Shown here one piece after another: positions 1-10,086 of a stretch of DNA of 64,000 bases. The translations under genes were made by a program, and so were the position numbers. Source of the stretch: Prevotellaceae bacterium MN60 (lineage in GTDB: Bacteria; Bacteroidota; Bacteroidia; Bacteroidales; Bacteroidaceae); NCBI GenBank assembly GCA_900199555.1, contig FZQZ01000002.1, forward strand, positions 1 to 64,000, written 5' to 3'. The notes under the pieces were generated by a model that was not told the DNA's origin, made no database searches, and saw nothing but the letters and a program-made list of their open reading frames with translations. How positions within the stretch are numbered: the first letter of the stretch is position 1; each line of letters opens with the position of its first letter.

Positions 1-80
1 GTATTCCGCTCGACGTACCTTCTTACTCGCTGAATATTGTAAGGATAAAGTGAGCATTGATTGCTTATTCTTCCCAGTAC

Positions 81-133
81 GGAGGCGAACGTACTGGAGT
101 ACGCACGTTAAAGTACTCCAGTACAATGCCTCC
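81..133. repeat. Long inverted repeat
   Basis: Outer arms GGAGGC/GCCTCC and inner perfect 12-bp arms GTACTGGAGTAC/GTACTCCAGTAC enclose a 10-base loop. No T-run follows on either strand, so it is not an obvious intrinsic terminator. It could be a dispersed palindrome or a protein-binding site. Confidence 0.6.
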
Positions 134-321
134 AAACTCCAACAGTAATCCTTAGTAGAAGAACTAAAAAGTATAGTCACAGATACGGGCAAATTTGCCC
201 TATCTTGACTATATAGAGTCCCTATTTATAGGATAGGGACTATATCGTATATAGTCCTTAATAAAGAAATCTTCGGTATTTCCCGAATTACCAATTCTGC
301 GATCCAAAGGTTCCCAATAAC

Positions 322-380
322 AAAAAAAAGGTTCACACTTACAGCGCAATGTGTTAAAGAATTACGCGTGAATGTGAACC
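322..380 (-). terminator. Intrinsic terminator built from an ACGCGTGAA-type hairpin
   Basis: On the minus strand, arms GGTTCACA (373-380) and TGTGAACC (330-337) are followed by a run of eight U (322-329). It lies just past the stop of the epimerase gene. The loop side contains TTCACGCGTAAT, the word that recurs in the hairpins at 33200, 33785, 34890 and 36560, so a repeat copy appears to serve as a terminator here. Confidence 0.7.
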
Positions 381-400
381 CTTATTGTTACGTATTCTGT

Positions 401-1461
<1,061 letters not shown>

Positions 1462-1465
<4 letters not shown>

Positions 1466-2763
1466 AGATTTTTTCTTCTACCTATTTTCTTTTCATATGC
1501 TGGCGACTCTTCTTTGATATCAAAGTCGTACAGCAGATTATCATCATCAAATAATACGAAGTGCTGCTTACCCTGCACCTCATCATCTTTCTTTTCCCAG
1601 AGAATTTCCTGGAATACCTCTGTCTTGTCAACCTCGGGCATACGCAGCAGGCAGTTCTTGAAGAAGTATTCTGTTTCTTCATCTACCTCGCCCATAACCA
1701 CGTCATCCTCGTAACCTGTCACCAGCGTATTGGTGCAAGTAAGTTGGATTTGCTGTTGTGTAGGAGCAAAGCGTAGAGCCACGCCACGATTGGCAGAGAA
1801 CGGATAGAACTGAGCCAATGTAGTTTGATTGACCACGGCCTGACATCCCAAGAGCGCCAAACAGTCGTTCTTCGTATTCGACAATACACAATTATCTATG
1901 GTTACTTCTGAGTCGTGAGCCCACAAGCCAAAGCCAGCATTGTTGTGCACTACCGTGTTGGTCAAATTGACAGTTGTTGTATCACAATGCAAAGCATCAC
2001 AAGCATTACGAATCTCACTATCGTTAATCGTGCAACCTACAGAACGAGGAAGCACCTTAATGCCTCGCCATTGTCCACTAACACGGTCGTAAGGCAGATA
2101 GTTGAACATGTGGTCAAGGCGATCGCCACGGAATATGGCGTGGTCCGCTTTCAGTTGTCCCTCCACAGTGATGCCTGCACCATCGTGGAAATACAGGGTT
2201 GTATTACGAATAGTCAGCGTAGCGCCTTTCTCCACATGGATGCCCTGATAGACAACAATAGGTGTCTCAGACTCTATGGTCATATTTTCGGAGACGGTAA
2301 GCGTCTGCCATTGTTGAGCATTCCAACTATAGGTGCGCAAATTGACCTTCTGCTCAACTCCACTCTCAAGTGCAAACAACAGATTGTCTTCTACCAATTG
2401 CGGTTCAGCATACATATTCTCAAAAGCTGTAATCTCAACGAATACGCGAATGCTGTCACCCTTTCGAATCTCCAGGTTGGTAGCTACCGGATTCAGGAAT
2501 GTGCCATCAACATTGACACGAAAGCCCGACTGTCCACCTCGCTCCAAACGTACAGAGCGCAAACGAATACCGTCGTTCGAGCGATTGTGAACCCAGAACG
2601 TATAGGTGGATGAAGGTACGGTAGCAAAAAGAGTATCCATCCGTATGGTGTCTGCAGAGAACGACAACCGATGGCTGCCATCTGTAGAGAAGGAGTCATT
2701 GTCAGAGCAGGCCGTCAGCAATGCCAACGCTGCAATGAACAAAAAGAAAAGCCGCTTTATCAT
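1462..2763 (-). CDS. Lipoprotein with right-handed parallel beta-helix
   Basis: Predicted cell-envelope lipoprotein of about 433 aa. I chose the ATG at 2763 because it gives a standard signal, MIKRLFFLFIAALALLTAC, with lipobox LTAC; an in-frame ATG at 2817 would bury that signal. After the signal comes a beta-sandwich-like region, then from roughly residue 180 repeated short Asn/Thr/Val/Asp-rich turns (for example VNLTNTVVHNNAG and VTIDNCVLSNTK) typical of right-handed beta-helix (NosD/pectate-lyase-like) folds. Such folds often bind or cleave polysaccharides, but no catalytic site is evident. It overlaps the epimerase start by 4 bp. Substrate unknown. Confidence 0.7.
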
Positions 2764-2806
2764 ATATTGATAAAACGTCTTTCCTCCTATTTTATTGTTT
2801 CGTTGC

Positions 2807-3367
2807 TTACTTTCCAAAATAACGCTTCAATAAACCAGCAAAGCCTGCACCATGACGAGCCTCGTCCTTTGCAGCCTCGTGAACCATGTCGTGAATAGCA
2901 TCAAAGCCCATAGCCTTCGCTTGTTTAGCCAGTTCAAACTTGTCAGCACAAGCGCCCTCTTCTGCAGCAGCACGCTTCTCCAGGTTGGTCTTTGTATCGA
3001 AAACAACCTCACCTAACAGTTCAGCAAACTGAGCAGCATGTTTAGCCTCCTCTAGTGCATAGCGGTTGAAAGCCTCAGCAATTTCAGGATAGCCTTCACG
3101 GTCAGCCTGACGAGCCATAGCAATATACATACCTACCTCACCACACTCACCGTTATAGTTGTTGCGCAACTCTTGAATCATCTCTTCGGGAACACCCTCA
3201 ATTTTACCATCACCTAAGCGGTGAACTGTAGCATAGGTTACATCGCCAGTCTGTTCCTTTAGTTCAGAGAACTTAGAGGCAGGAGCCTTACAGATGGGGC
3301 ACTTCTCTGGAGCTGCATCGCCTTCATAGATATATCCACAAACGGCGCAAATAAACTTTTTCTTCAT
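2807..3367 (-). CDS. rbr: Rubrerythrin, reverse type (N-terminal rubredoxin domain)
   Basis: Cytosolic non-haem iron protein that in anaerobes reduces hydrogen peroxide. The 186-aa protein starts with a rubredoxin domain (Cys7, Cys10, Cys23, Cys26 in CxxC pairs). The ferritin-like four-helix domain follows, with E-x6-Y and ExxH elements such as [16 protein letters not shown] and DEARHG carrying the di-iron ligands. Classical rubrerythrins have the opposite domain order, so this is the reversed form seen in clostridia and Bacteroidota. It has its own promoter (3414-3445) and may read through 43 nt into the lipoprotein and epimerase genes. The job is probably oxidative-stress defence. Confidence 0.9.
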   Translation of the reverse strand: MKKKFICAVCGYIYEGDAAPEKCPICKAPASKFSELKEQTGDVTYATVHRLGDGKIEGVPEEMIQELRNNYNGECGEVGMYIAMARQADREGYPEIAEAFNRYALEEAKHAAQFAELLGEVVFDTKTNLEKRAAAEEGACADKFELAKQAKAMGFDAIHDMVHEAAKDEARHGAGFAGLLKRYFGK

Positions 3368-3413
3368 AATTCCTCAAATATTTGTTTAGTTAGTAAAATG
3401 AATTATCATTTCG

Positions 3414-3445
3414 CAAAGATAAGTAGAAAATATCAAATTCGCAAA
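3414..3445 (-). promoter_or_regulatory. Promoter of rubrerythrin
   Basis: On the minus strand TTTG (3442-3445), exactly 20 nt, then TATCTTTG (3414-3421), matching the Bacteroidota -33/-7 consensus. The predicted start is about 45 nt before the ATG. Confidence 0.75.
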
Positions 3446-3525
3446 TGTTTTGATAGAATTATTCATTTTTTATCTAAAACTGCAGGTTTTTATATCTTTC
3501 TGTAACGTTTTTTTGCTCTTTATTG

Positions 3526-3555
3526 TTGTTGTTTCAGATTTAATGTTTATCTTTG
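3526..3555 (+). promoter_or_regulatory. Promoter of the threonine operon
   Basis: TTG (3526-3528), 19 nt, then TATCTTTG (3548-3555). The roughly 65-nt leader contains a small CCCC...GGGG hairpin at about 3577-3592. No leader peptide rich in Thr or Ile codons was seen, so attenuation is not claimed. Confidence 0.7.
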
Positions 3556-3623
3556 CAGCGTTGATGGAGTTAAAGCCCCGCTTGTTTAGGGGTACCGTCA
3601 TACAAGATAAATAGCATAGAAAT

Positions 3624-6080
3624 ATGAAAGTACTGAAATTTGGCGGAACGTCCGTAGGTTCCGTAAAAAGCATTTTAAGCTTAAAGAAAATCGTGGAGAC
3701 AGAAGCTGGACGGGGGCCTGTCGTAGTTGTTGTTAGTGCCTTGGGAGGTATCACTGACAAGTTGATAACCACATCAAAGTTAGCACTCAGTGGTGATGAC
3801 CGTTGGCGTGAAGAGTTTGATGCGATGGTAACACGCCACCACCAGATGATAGACACGATTATTACTGATCCCAAGAAACGTGTAGATTTATTTAATAAGG
3901 TAGACCAGCTCTTCGACCAGTTGAAGAGTATTTATTATGGTGTCTATCTTATTCACGATCTGTCGAAGAAAACACAAGACGCCATCGTATCTTATGGTGA
4001 ACGTCTGAGTTCAAATATTGTTGCGGCACTCATCAAGGGTGGTATCCGCATGAATAGTCGTGACTTTATTCGTACCGAGAAGAAGAATGGTAAGCATGTG
4101 CTCGATGCAGAACTGACAGCACAACTCGTTAAGGATGCTTTCCATCCTATTTGCAGCAATGGCATCGAAACAAGCAAGACGGTAGCTGTTGTTCCTGGAT
4201 TTATATCCAGAGACCGCGACAGTGGCGAGACCACCAATCTCGGCCGCGGCGGTTCTGATTACACAGCTGCCATTATTGCAGCTGCTCTTGATGCTGAGGT
4301 TTTGGAGATATGGACTGATGTTGATGGTTTTATGACAGCCGACCCTCGTGTTATCAAGACTGCCTACACCATTAATGAATTGAGTTATATTGAGGCGATG
4401 GAGCTTTGTAACTTCGGTGCTAAGGTCATCTATCCGCCAACGATATACCCCGTTTGTGTCAAGAATATCCCCATTAAGGTTAAAAACACCTTCAACCCCG
4501 AACACCCGGGAACACTTATTAAAGACCATATTGAGAATGACGAGAAACCGATTAAGGGTATCTCAAGTATTAAGGGAACCACACTGATTACGGTAACTGG
4601 TCTTTCGATGGTGGGTGTCATAGGTGTTAACCGCCGTATCTTTACTGCCCTTGCCAACAATGGCATCTCTGTATTCATGGTGTCACAGGCCTCTTCAGAG
4701 AACTCTACCTCTATCGGTGTGCGTGATGAAGATGCGCAGGCTGCCGTAACGGTATTAAACCAAGAGTTTGCCAAGGAGATTGAGACGGGTGCTATGTTCC
4801 CCATGCATGCAGAAAGTGGTTTGGCCACTATCGCTATCGTGGGTGAGAACATGAAGCACACACCAGGTATCGCAGGTAAGCTGTTTGGCACCTTAGGGCG
4901 CTCAGGTATCTCTGTTATTGCCTGTGCACAAGGTGCCTCCGAGACCAACATCTCGTTTGTTGTAGAGGGTAAGTTCCTGCGCAAATCGCTCAACGTGCTT
5001 CACGACTCGTTCTTCCTGTCAGAATATAAGGTACTCAACTTGTTTATCTGTGGTGTCGGCACGGTGGGTGGCATGCTTATCGAGCAGATTCGCAAGCAGT
5101 ACGACGAGCTTATGCAGCGCAATGGTCTCAAACTGAATGTGGTGGGCATTGCTAGCAGTAAGAAGTATCTGCTCAATCGCGACGGCATCGACTTGTCAAC
5201 CTATCGTGAGCAACTGAACGATGCTCCCCTGCCCGACCAGAAATTGGACGATGCTATCATACAGATGAATATCTTCAACTCGGTGTTTGTCGATTGTACG
5301 GCCAGCAAGGATATTGCAGCACTCTATCAGACATTCCTAGAACATAATATCAGCGTGATTGCTGCCAACAAGATTGCAGCTTCAGGCAATTATGCCGACT
5401 ATATACGACTGAAACAGACGGCACGCAATCGTGGCGTATGGTTCCGATATGAGACCAATGTGGGTGCAGGTCTTCCTATTATCGGCACCATCAACGACCT
5501 GCGCAACTCTGGTGATGAGATACTAAAGATTGAAGCCGTACTCTCTGGTACGCTCAACTTCATCTTCAACGAGATTAGTGCCGATGTACCCTTCTCAGAG
5601 ACCGTACGTCGCGCTAAGGAACAAGGTTACTCTGAGCCCGACCCACGCATCGACCTCAGTGGTACGGATGTTGTACGCAAGCTGGTTATCCTCACCCGCG
5701 AGGCTGGCTATCAGGTAGAGCAGCAAGACGTAGAGAAACACCTCTTCGTGCCCAACGACTACTTCGATGGTACGGTAGATGATTTCTGGAAGAAACTGCC
5801 TGCTTTGGATGCTGACTTTGAGAAGCGTCGCCAGCAACTCGAAGCTGAGGGCAAGCGTTGGCGCTTCGTGGCCACGATGGAACACGGCAAGACCAACGTC
5901 GCGCTGAAGGAGGTAGACCGCAATCATCCGTTCTACAATCTCGAAGGCTCTAACAATATCGTATTGCTCACCACTGAGCGCTATAAAGAATATCCTATGC
6001 AGATTCAGGGCTATGGTGCTGGTGCAGGTGTTACAGCTGCTGGTGTCTTCGCCAATATCATGTCTATCGCTAACATATAG
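3624..6080 (+). CDS. thrA: Bifunctional aspartokinase / homoserine dehydrogenase
   Basis: Catalyses the first and third steps from aspartate to homoserine. The 818 aa match the usual ThrA/MetL size. The aspartokinase domain begins KFGGTSVGS at residue 4, with the later GRGGSDYTA substrate region, and is followed by tandem ACT regulatory domains (about 310-460). The homoserine dehydrogenase part begins near residue 465 with an NAD(P)-binding GVGTVGG motif and contains the conserved ANK and GTLNFIF regions. It is the first gene of a tight operon with apgM (6-nt gap) and thrC (4-nt gap). The ACT domains suggest feedback inhibition by threonine. Confidence 0.95.
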   Translation: MKVLKFGGTSVGSVKSILSLKKIVETEAGRGPVVVVVSALGGITDKLITTSKLALSGDDRWREEFDAMVTRHHQMIDTIITDPKKRVDLFNKVDQLFDQLKSIYYGVYLIHDLSKKTQDAIVSYGERLSSNIVAALIKGGIRMNSRDFIRTEKKNGKHVLDAELTAQLVKDAFHPICSNGIETSKTVAVVPGFISRDRDSGETTNLGRGGSDYTAAIIAAALDAEVLEIWTDVDGFMTADPRVIKTAYTINELSYIEAMELCNFGAKVIYPPTIYPVCVKNIPIKVKNTFNPEHPGTLIKDHIENDEKPIKGISSIKGTTLITVTGLSMVGVIGVNRRIFTALANNGISVFMVSQASSENSTSIGVRDEDAQAAVTVLNQEFAKEIETGAMFPMHAESGLATIAIVGENMKHTPGIAGKLFGTLGRSGISVIACAQGASETNISFVVEGKFLRKSLNVLHDSFFLSEYKVLNLFICGVGTVGGMLIEQIRKQYDELMQRNGLKLNVVGIASSKKYLLNRDGIDLSTYREQLNDAPLPDQKLDDAIIQMNIFNSVFVDCTASKDIAALYQTFLEHNISVIAANKIAASGNYADYIRLKQTARNRGVWFRYETNVGAGLPIIGTINDLRNSGDEILKIEAVLSGTLNFIFNEISADVPFSETVRRAKEQGYSEPDPRIDLSGTDVVRKLVILTREAGYQVEQQDVEKHLFVPNDYFDGTVDDFWKKLPALDADFEKRRQQLEAEGKRWRFVATMEHGKTNVALKEVDRNHPFYNLEGSNNIVLLTTERYKEYPMQIQGYGAGAGVTAAGVFANIMSIANI

Positions 6081-6086
6081 TCAGTT

Positions 6087-7391
6087 ATGAAACACATTAT
6101 TATATTAGGCGATGGTATGGCAGACCTGCCTGTTGAACGCTTGGGAGGAAAAACGCTCTTACAATATGCCCACAAGCCCATGATGGACCTGTTGGCTCGT
6201 GAAGGTCGTTGTGGTCGTTTGGTTACGGTCCCCGAGGGTTTCCCTCCAGGTTCCGAGGTAGCCAACACAGCCATTCTCGGATATGATTTAAATAAGGTAT
6301 ATGAAGGCCGTGGTCCATTGGAAGCGGCATCAATAGGCTATGAGATGGCTGACGATGATTTTGCCATTCGCTGCAATATCATCACCCTTGAAGACGGCAA
6401 GATTATCACTCATAATGGTGGCAATCTGGAAACTGAAGATGCTCGCTTACTCATTGACTATCTCAACGAGAAATTAGCCAAGCCCATCAACGAGCAAGAA
6501 GGCTGCGAGCGCGTTAAATTCATTACTGGCATACAGTACCGCCACCTCTTAGTTATCAAGGGTGGCAACAAACATATCGTTTGTGCACCGCCTCACGACC
6601 ATCCTAACGAACCATGGCGCGAACTATTGGTAACCCCCTCTTCGTTCCCCGAGGGGAATACTATAGGCGGCAAAGCTAATGAAGCCCCCTCGGGGGCAGT
6701 AGGAGGGGTTCTCTCTCCCGCTGCCACCGCCTCTCTTCTCAATGAGCTAATCCTACGCTCTCAAGAGTTGCTGGCTCAGCATCCCTTCAATATTCAGAAG
6801 GCCAAGAAGGGCGAGCGCCAAGCCAATAGCATCTGGCCTTGGAGTGGTGGCTATCGCCCCTCCATGCTCACCCTGATGCAGCAATATCCTGAGATTAAGA
6901 GCGGTACTGTTATCTCAGCGGTCGACCTCATCAGGGGTATCGGCCATTATGCCGGACTGAAGATTGTAGAGGTAGAGGGTGCCACCGGTTTGGCCGACAC
7001 CAACTACGAAGGAAAGGCTGAGGCTGCTATCCGCGCCCTCCAGACCGACGACTTCGTCTTCGTACATGTAGAAGCCAGCGATGAGGCTGGTCATGACGGC
7101 GATTTAGGACTCAAACTCAAGACCATCGAATATCTGGATCAGCGTCTGATTGCTCCTATATATAAAGAGGTAGAGACATGGAGCGAGCCAGTATGTATTG
7201 CTATATTGCCCGACCATCTTACACCTGTCGAACAGCGCATTCATGTTGGTCAGCCCGTTCCCTTCCTCATTTGGCATCGTGGCATCCAGCCCGACACAGT
7301 CGAGCAGTACGACGAGGTTTCGTGCGTCAGTGGCAGCTACGGCTTATTGAAACTCCAAGAATTTATGCAAGAATTCATGAAAATAAAATAG
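6087..7391 (+). CDS. ApgM-type phosphoglycerate mutase-like protein, proposed homoserine kinase
   Basis: Alkaline-phosphatase-superfamily protein of the archaeal-type independent phosphoglycerate mutase group. The start ILGDGMADLP and the C-terminal HVEASDEAGHDGD and ILPDHLTP carry the expected metal-binding Asp and His residues. Placed between thrA and thrC, it belongs to the subgroup proposed to be a homoserine kinase, and no classical ThrB is present here. At 434 aa it is longer than the usual 400. Residues about 183-208 are encoded by an inverted-repeat insertion (6632-6710) between LLVTP and the ASLLNELI helix, and the frame is kept. Kinase activity is inferred from context only. Confidence 0.8.
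   Translation: MKHIIILGDGMADLPVERLGGKTLLQYAHKPMMDLLAREGRCGRLVTVPEGFPPGSEVANTAILGYDLNKVYEGRGPLEAASIGYEMADDDFAIRCNIITLEDGKIITHNGGNLETEDARLLIDYLNEKLAKPINEQEGCERVKFITGIQYRHLLVIKGGNKHIVCAPPHDHPNEPWRELLVTPSSFPEGNTIGGKANEAPSGAVGGVLSPAATASLLNELILRSQELLAQHPFNIQKAKKGERQANSIWPWSGGYRPSMLTLMQQYPEIKSGTVISAVDLIRGIGHYAGLKIVEVEGATGLADTNYEGKAEAAIRALQTDDFVFVHVEASDEAGHDGDLGLKLKTIEYLDQRLIAPIYKEVETWSEPVCIAILPDHLTPVEQRIHVGQPVPFLIWHRGIQPDTVEQYDEVSCVSGSYGLLKLQEFMQEFMKIK
6632..6710. repeat. Palindromic repeat inserted in frame in apgM
   Basis: Outer arms AACCCCCTC (6632-6640) and GGAGGGGTT (6702-6710) enclose two smaller palindromes, CCCCGAGGGG and GCCCCCTCGGGGGC. The block is about 79 bp, rich in C/G runs unlike the gene around it, and adds roughly 26 codons without breaking the frame. 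It looks like a small dispersed palindromic element that has become coding sequence. Confidence 0.7.
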
Positions 7392-7395
7392 ACTT

Positions 7396-8703
7396 ATGAA
7401 ATATTACAGCACCAACGGTAAGGCACCGCTTGCCGACTTACAAAAGGCGGTAGTAAAGGGACTGGCAGAAGACCGCGGTCTCTATATGCCAGAACAAATC
7501 CACAAGTTGCCTCAGGCATTCTTCGACAACATTCAAGACATGTCGTTTCAGGATATTGCCTACAATGTGGCAGTCAGCTTCTTCGGCGATGATGTTGACC
7601 CAGATGGTTTGCAGGACCTTGTTTATGACACACTATCGTTCGATTGTCCTATCGTAAAGGTAGAAGACAACATCTATACGCTGGAACTATTTCATGGTCC
7701 TACCCTCGCCTTCAAGGATGTGGGTGCTCGCTTTATGGCGCGCCTACTACAGTTTTTCATCAATAGAAGTAACGAAACTCATAAGACTGTCAATGTGCTC
7801 GTAGCTACCTCTGGTGATACTGGTTCTGCAGTAGCCAATGGCTTCCTTGGTGTTGAAGGTATCCATGTCTATGTACTCTATCCTAAGGGAAAGGTTAGTC
7901 CTATTCAGGAATGCCAGTTTACCACCCTTGGCAAGAACATCACTGCTATTGAGGTAGATGGTGTATTCGACGATTGTCAGGCACTGGTTAAGTCTGCCTT
8001 TATGGACGAAGAGCTTAACAAGCACATGAAGTTGACATCTGCCAACTCCATCAACGTTGCTCGCTTCCTGCCTCAGGCATTCTATTATTTCAATGCTTAC
8101 GCTCGCATCAAGAAGTTGGGCATGGCAGATAATCTAGTAATGTGTGTACCCAGTGGTAACTTTGGAAATATCTGTGCAGCACTATTTGGCCATGAGATGG
8201 GCCTGCCTATCAATCGCTTTATCGCTGCCAACAATGCCAATGATATCTTCTACAATTATCTGCAGACAGGTAAGTATGAGCCCAAGCCCAGCAAGCAGAC
8301 CCTTGCCAATGCGATGGATGTAGGCGACCCCAGCAATTTTGCTCGCATCTACGACCTCTACGGTAAGAGCCACGAGAAGATTAGTTCGCTCATCAGTGGA
8401 GCCACCTATAGCGACGACCAGATTCGAGACACCATGCGCCAGTGTTATAAGGATACAGGCTACATCCTCGACCCTCACGGAGCCTGTGGCTATCGTGCCT
8501 TGAAAGAAGGATTGCGCCCTGGCGAGGTAGGCATTTTCTGCGAGACAGCTCATCCAGCAAAATTCAAGGAGAAGGTTGACGACATCCTCGGCATCGACAT
8601 TCCCATTCCCGAGCGCCTGCAAGCCTTCATGAATGGCAAAAAACAGAGCGTCCCCATGTCTAAAGACTTCAGCGACTTCAAGAAATACTTGTTATCAAAA
8701 TAG
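7396..8703 (+). CDS. thrC: Threonine synthase
   Basis: PLP enzyme that converts O-phosphohomoserine to threonine, the last step of the operon. The 435-aa protein starts with the typical MKYYSTNGKAPLADLQKAV and has the PLP lysine in GPTLAFKDVG (Lys107), the glycine-rich phosphate-binding region (ATSGDTGSAVANGF) and a later PSGNFGN segment. It follows apgM by 4 nt and ends convergent with the phosphatase gene; a small GCCCAA/TTGGGC hairpin (about 8728-8745) lies between them. Confidence 0.95.
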   Translation: MKYYSTNGKAPLADLQKAVVKGLAEDRGLYMPEQIHKLPQAFFDNIQDMSFQDIAYNVAVSFFGDDVDPDGLQDLVYDTLSFDCPIVKVEDNIYTLELFHGPTLAFKDVGARFMARLLQFFINRSNETHKTVNVLVATSGDTGSAVANGFLGVEGIHVYVLYPKGKVSPIQECQFTTLGKNITAIEVDGVFDDCQALVKSAFMDEELNKHMKLTSANSINVARFLPQAFYYFNAYARIKKLGMADNLVMCVPSGNFGNICAALFGHEMGLPINRFIAANNANDIFYNYLQTGKYEPKPSKQTLANAMDVGDPSNFARIYDLYGKSHEKISSLISGATYSDDQIRDTMRQCYKDTGYILDPHGACGYRALKEGLRPGEVGIFCETAHPAKFKEKVDDILGIDIPIPERLQAFMNGKKQSVPMSKDFSDFKKYLLSK

Positions 8704-8734
8704 TCTGATAGAACATAAGAAGACGCCCAAGACT

Positions 8735-10012
8735 TTAGAATTGGGCTGCTGCAGCACAGCGCTCATTATAGAACTGCAGGAAATCGCTCCAACGATAATA
8801 AGGATAACTGGTGGTGGGTACAGGCAGCGTAGCCTCTTCTCCATTCATCAGGCATTTCACCAGAACATCATCCTTTGCCGATGTACTACGATAGAATATC
8901 AGCTGTATGTTGCTTGCCTTGCAAGTCTCCCAACTCTGATAGCAGTTCTTCACTTCGTTAGGATCTTCTGGGTCGCGATCGGCTCCATTGATACCCATCA
9001 ATACGGTAAGCGGACCAATACAGGTATCATGACCAAAGCGTAAATCAGCAATACGGTCGCTACTGCCATCAATGGCGGCAGCGGCTTTTTTGATGATATC
9101 CTGTAGGATGGGAATCATCTGATATTGCGGACCGAACACCCATGAGTATGTTCCCAAGTTGTCGCTCTCCCATCCGTCGGCAATCTCCTGATCTGTCAGC
9201 AGGTTACCCATCATACCTTCATGATTGATGCTGGGAAGTGAGGTATATAGATGAATCAGATTGCTGCCAATATGATGCTTCTTACCTGGCAGACCATCGG
9301 TACTTGTAAACACACGATTCAATAGTTGCTTACGGATATCTTTCTTCTCTTTGAATAAGTCGCGATGCTGTTCATAGCGAGGCTTCAAATCCTTTGGATA
9401 GTTGTGCTTCACGGGATTCTGTCCGTCGGTAGGCACCACTCCGTCTAATGTAAAGCGTGATGATTGTTCACGGATTTCAATCTTAGGATTACACTGCACC
9501 AACTCCTGACAGAAAGCAGCCATACTGATAACACAGCGTCCAACGAGTGAAGATATGGCTAACACATTACCTCCATTTTGAAATACTTCAGGGAAATTGT
9601 TATACATTGTACGCGCAATACCCTGATGCTGTTGCCAACCCAGTTCTGTCAATTCACTAACACCCGTCTGCAACTCATTCTTTGCAGCCATAAACTTTTG
9701 GCAGAACTCCTCACCAGCAGGCGTCAAAAGATGTTTATCATGAGCCACTGTGAGTAGTGTATCCAATTCTTCATACAGGCTACTGCTCCAATAATACCGC
9801 GAACCATGACGTGCATAGTGACTGATATAAAAAGGCTGATAGCCTTTTGGTGCAGCCGTCAGTTTTACATCGGCAGTCTGTTTGTAAGGATAGTCTGTAC
9901 CGTATGCCCTGCGAGGGTCAGACTTCAACAGATTACTTGGAGAGAGTCGCTGCCCCAACACAGTCGTCATATTGAGCAGCGTAAAAACAAATAATATAAT
10001 TATCTTTTTCAT
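8735..10012 (-). CDS. Secreted histidine phosphatase (clade 2, acid phosphatase/phytase-like)
   Basis: Predicted exported phosphomonoesterase of 425 aa. The start at 10012 gives a signal peptide (MKKIIILFVFTLLNMTTVLG); an upstream in-frame ATG at 10042 gives a poorer N-terminus. The catalytic RHGSR lies at residues 68-72 (phospho-histidine 69) and the second active-site motif GHD at 327-329, the pattern of clade-2 histidine phosphatases (acid phosphatases, phytases, MINPP). It is the last gene of the sigma/FecR/SusC/SusD locus, where a glycosidase would be expected, which suggests a phosphorylated ligand such as an inositol phosphate or phospho-glycan. The substrate is inferred, not shown. 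Confidence 0.85.
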   Translation of the reverse strand: MKKIIILFVFTLLNMTTVLGQRLSPSNLLKSDPRRAYGTDYPYKQTADVKLTAAPKGYQPFYISHYARHGSRYYWSSSLYEELDTLLTVAHDKHLLTPAGEEFCQKFMAAKNELQTGVSELTELGWQQHQGIARTMYNNFPEVFQNGGNVLAISSLVGRCVISMAAFCQELVQCNPKIEIREQSSRFTLDGVVPTDGQNPVKHNYPKDLKPRYEQHRDLFKEKKDIRKQLLNRVFTSTDGLPGKKHHIGSNLIHLYTSLPSINHEGMMGNLLTDQEIADGWESDNLGTYSWVFGPQYQMIPILQDIIKKAAAAIDGSSDRIADLRFGHDTCIGPLTVLMGINGADRDPEDPNEVKNCYQSWETCKASNIQLIFYRSTSAKDDVLVKCLMNGEEATLPVPTTSYPYYRWSDFLQFYNERCAAAAQF

Positions 10013-10026
10013 CTTATAAATAATTA

Positions 10027-10060
10027 GGAGGGACACGGACACTCACGCATCCGCGCCCCT
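10027..10060 (-). promoter_or_regulatory. Intercistronic hairpin between susD and the phosphatase gene
   Basis: On the minus-strand RNA the arms at 10049-10060 and 10027-10038 pair over 12 bp with two G-U wobbles around a 10-nt loop. No U-run follows, so it is more likely an RNA-processing, stability or translation element than a terminator. It sits 14 nt before the phosphatase ATG. Confidence 0.5.
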
Positions 10061-10086
10061 CACCTGAAAACAACATCTAACAAAAT

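Larger units (their letters stand above)
1..400. other. Left-edge intergenic region with stacked palindromes
   Basis: No convincing gene is visible. Four inverted repeats stand out. Perfect 12-bp arms GTACTGGAGTAC (91-102) and GTACTCCAGTAC (113-124) are enclosed by GGAGGC (81-86) and GCCTCC (128-133). A palindrome GGGCAAATTTGCCC lies at 188-201. Arms AGTCCCTAT and ATAGGGACT surround 217-241. The last is the terminator-like hairpin at 330-380. A frame without a start is open from base 2 to about 145 on the plus strand and could be the end of a gene outside the window, but it runs through the first palindrome, so I do not call it. Confidence 0.5.

Noticed and set aside
1915..2613. Long plus-strand open frame opposite the beta-helix lipoprotein gene
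   Set aside because: It is a shadow: the opposite strand has a lipoprotein signal, family-like repeats and operon coupling, while this frame shows no protein-like domain or ribosome-binding site.
3556..3623. Threonine attenuator leader peptide before thrA
   Set aside because: No small ORF rich in Thr or Ile codons; only a 4-bp CCCC/GGGG stem.
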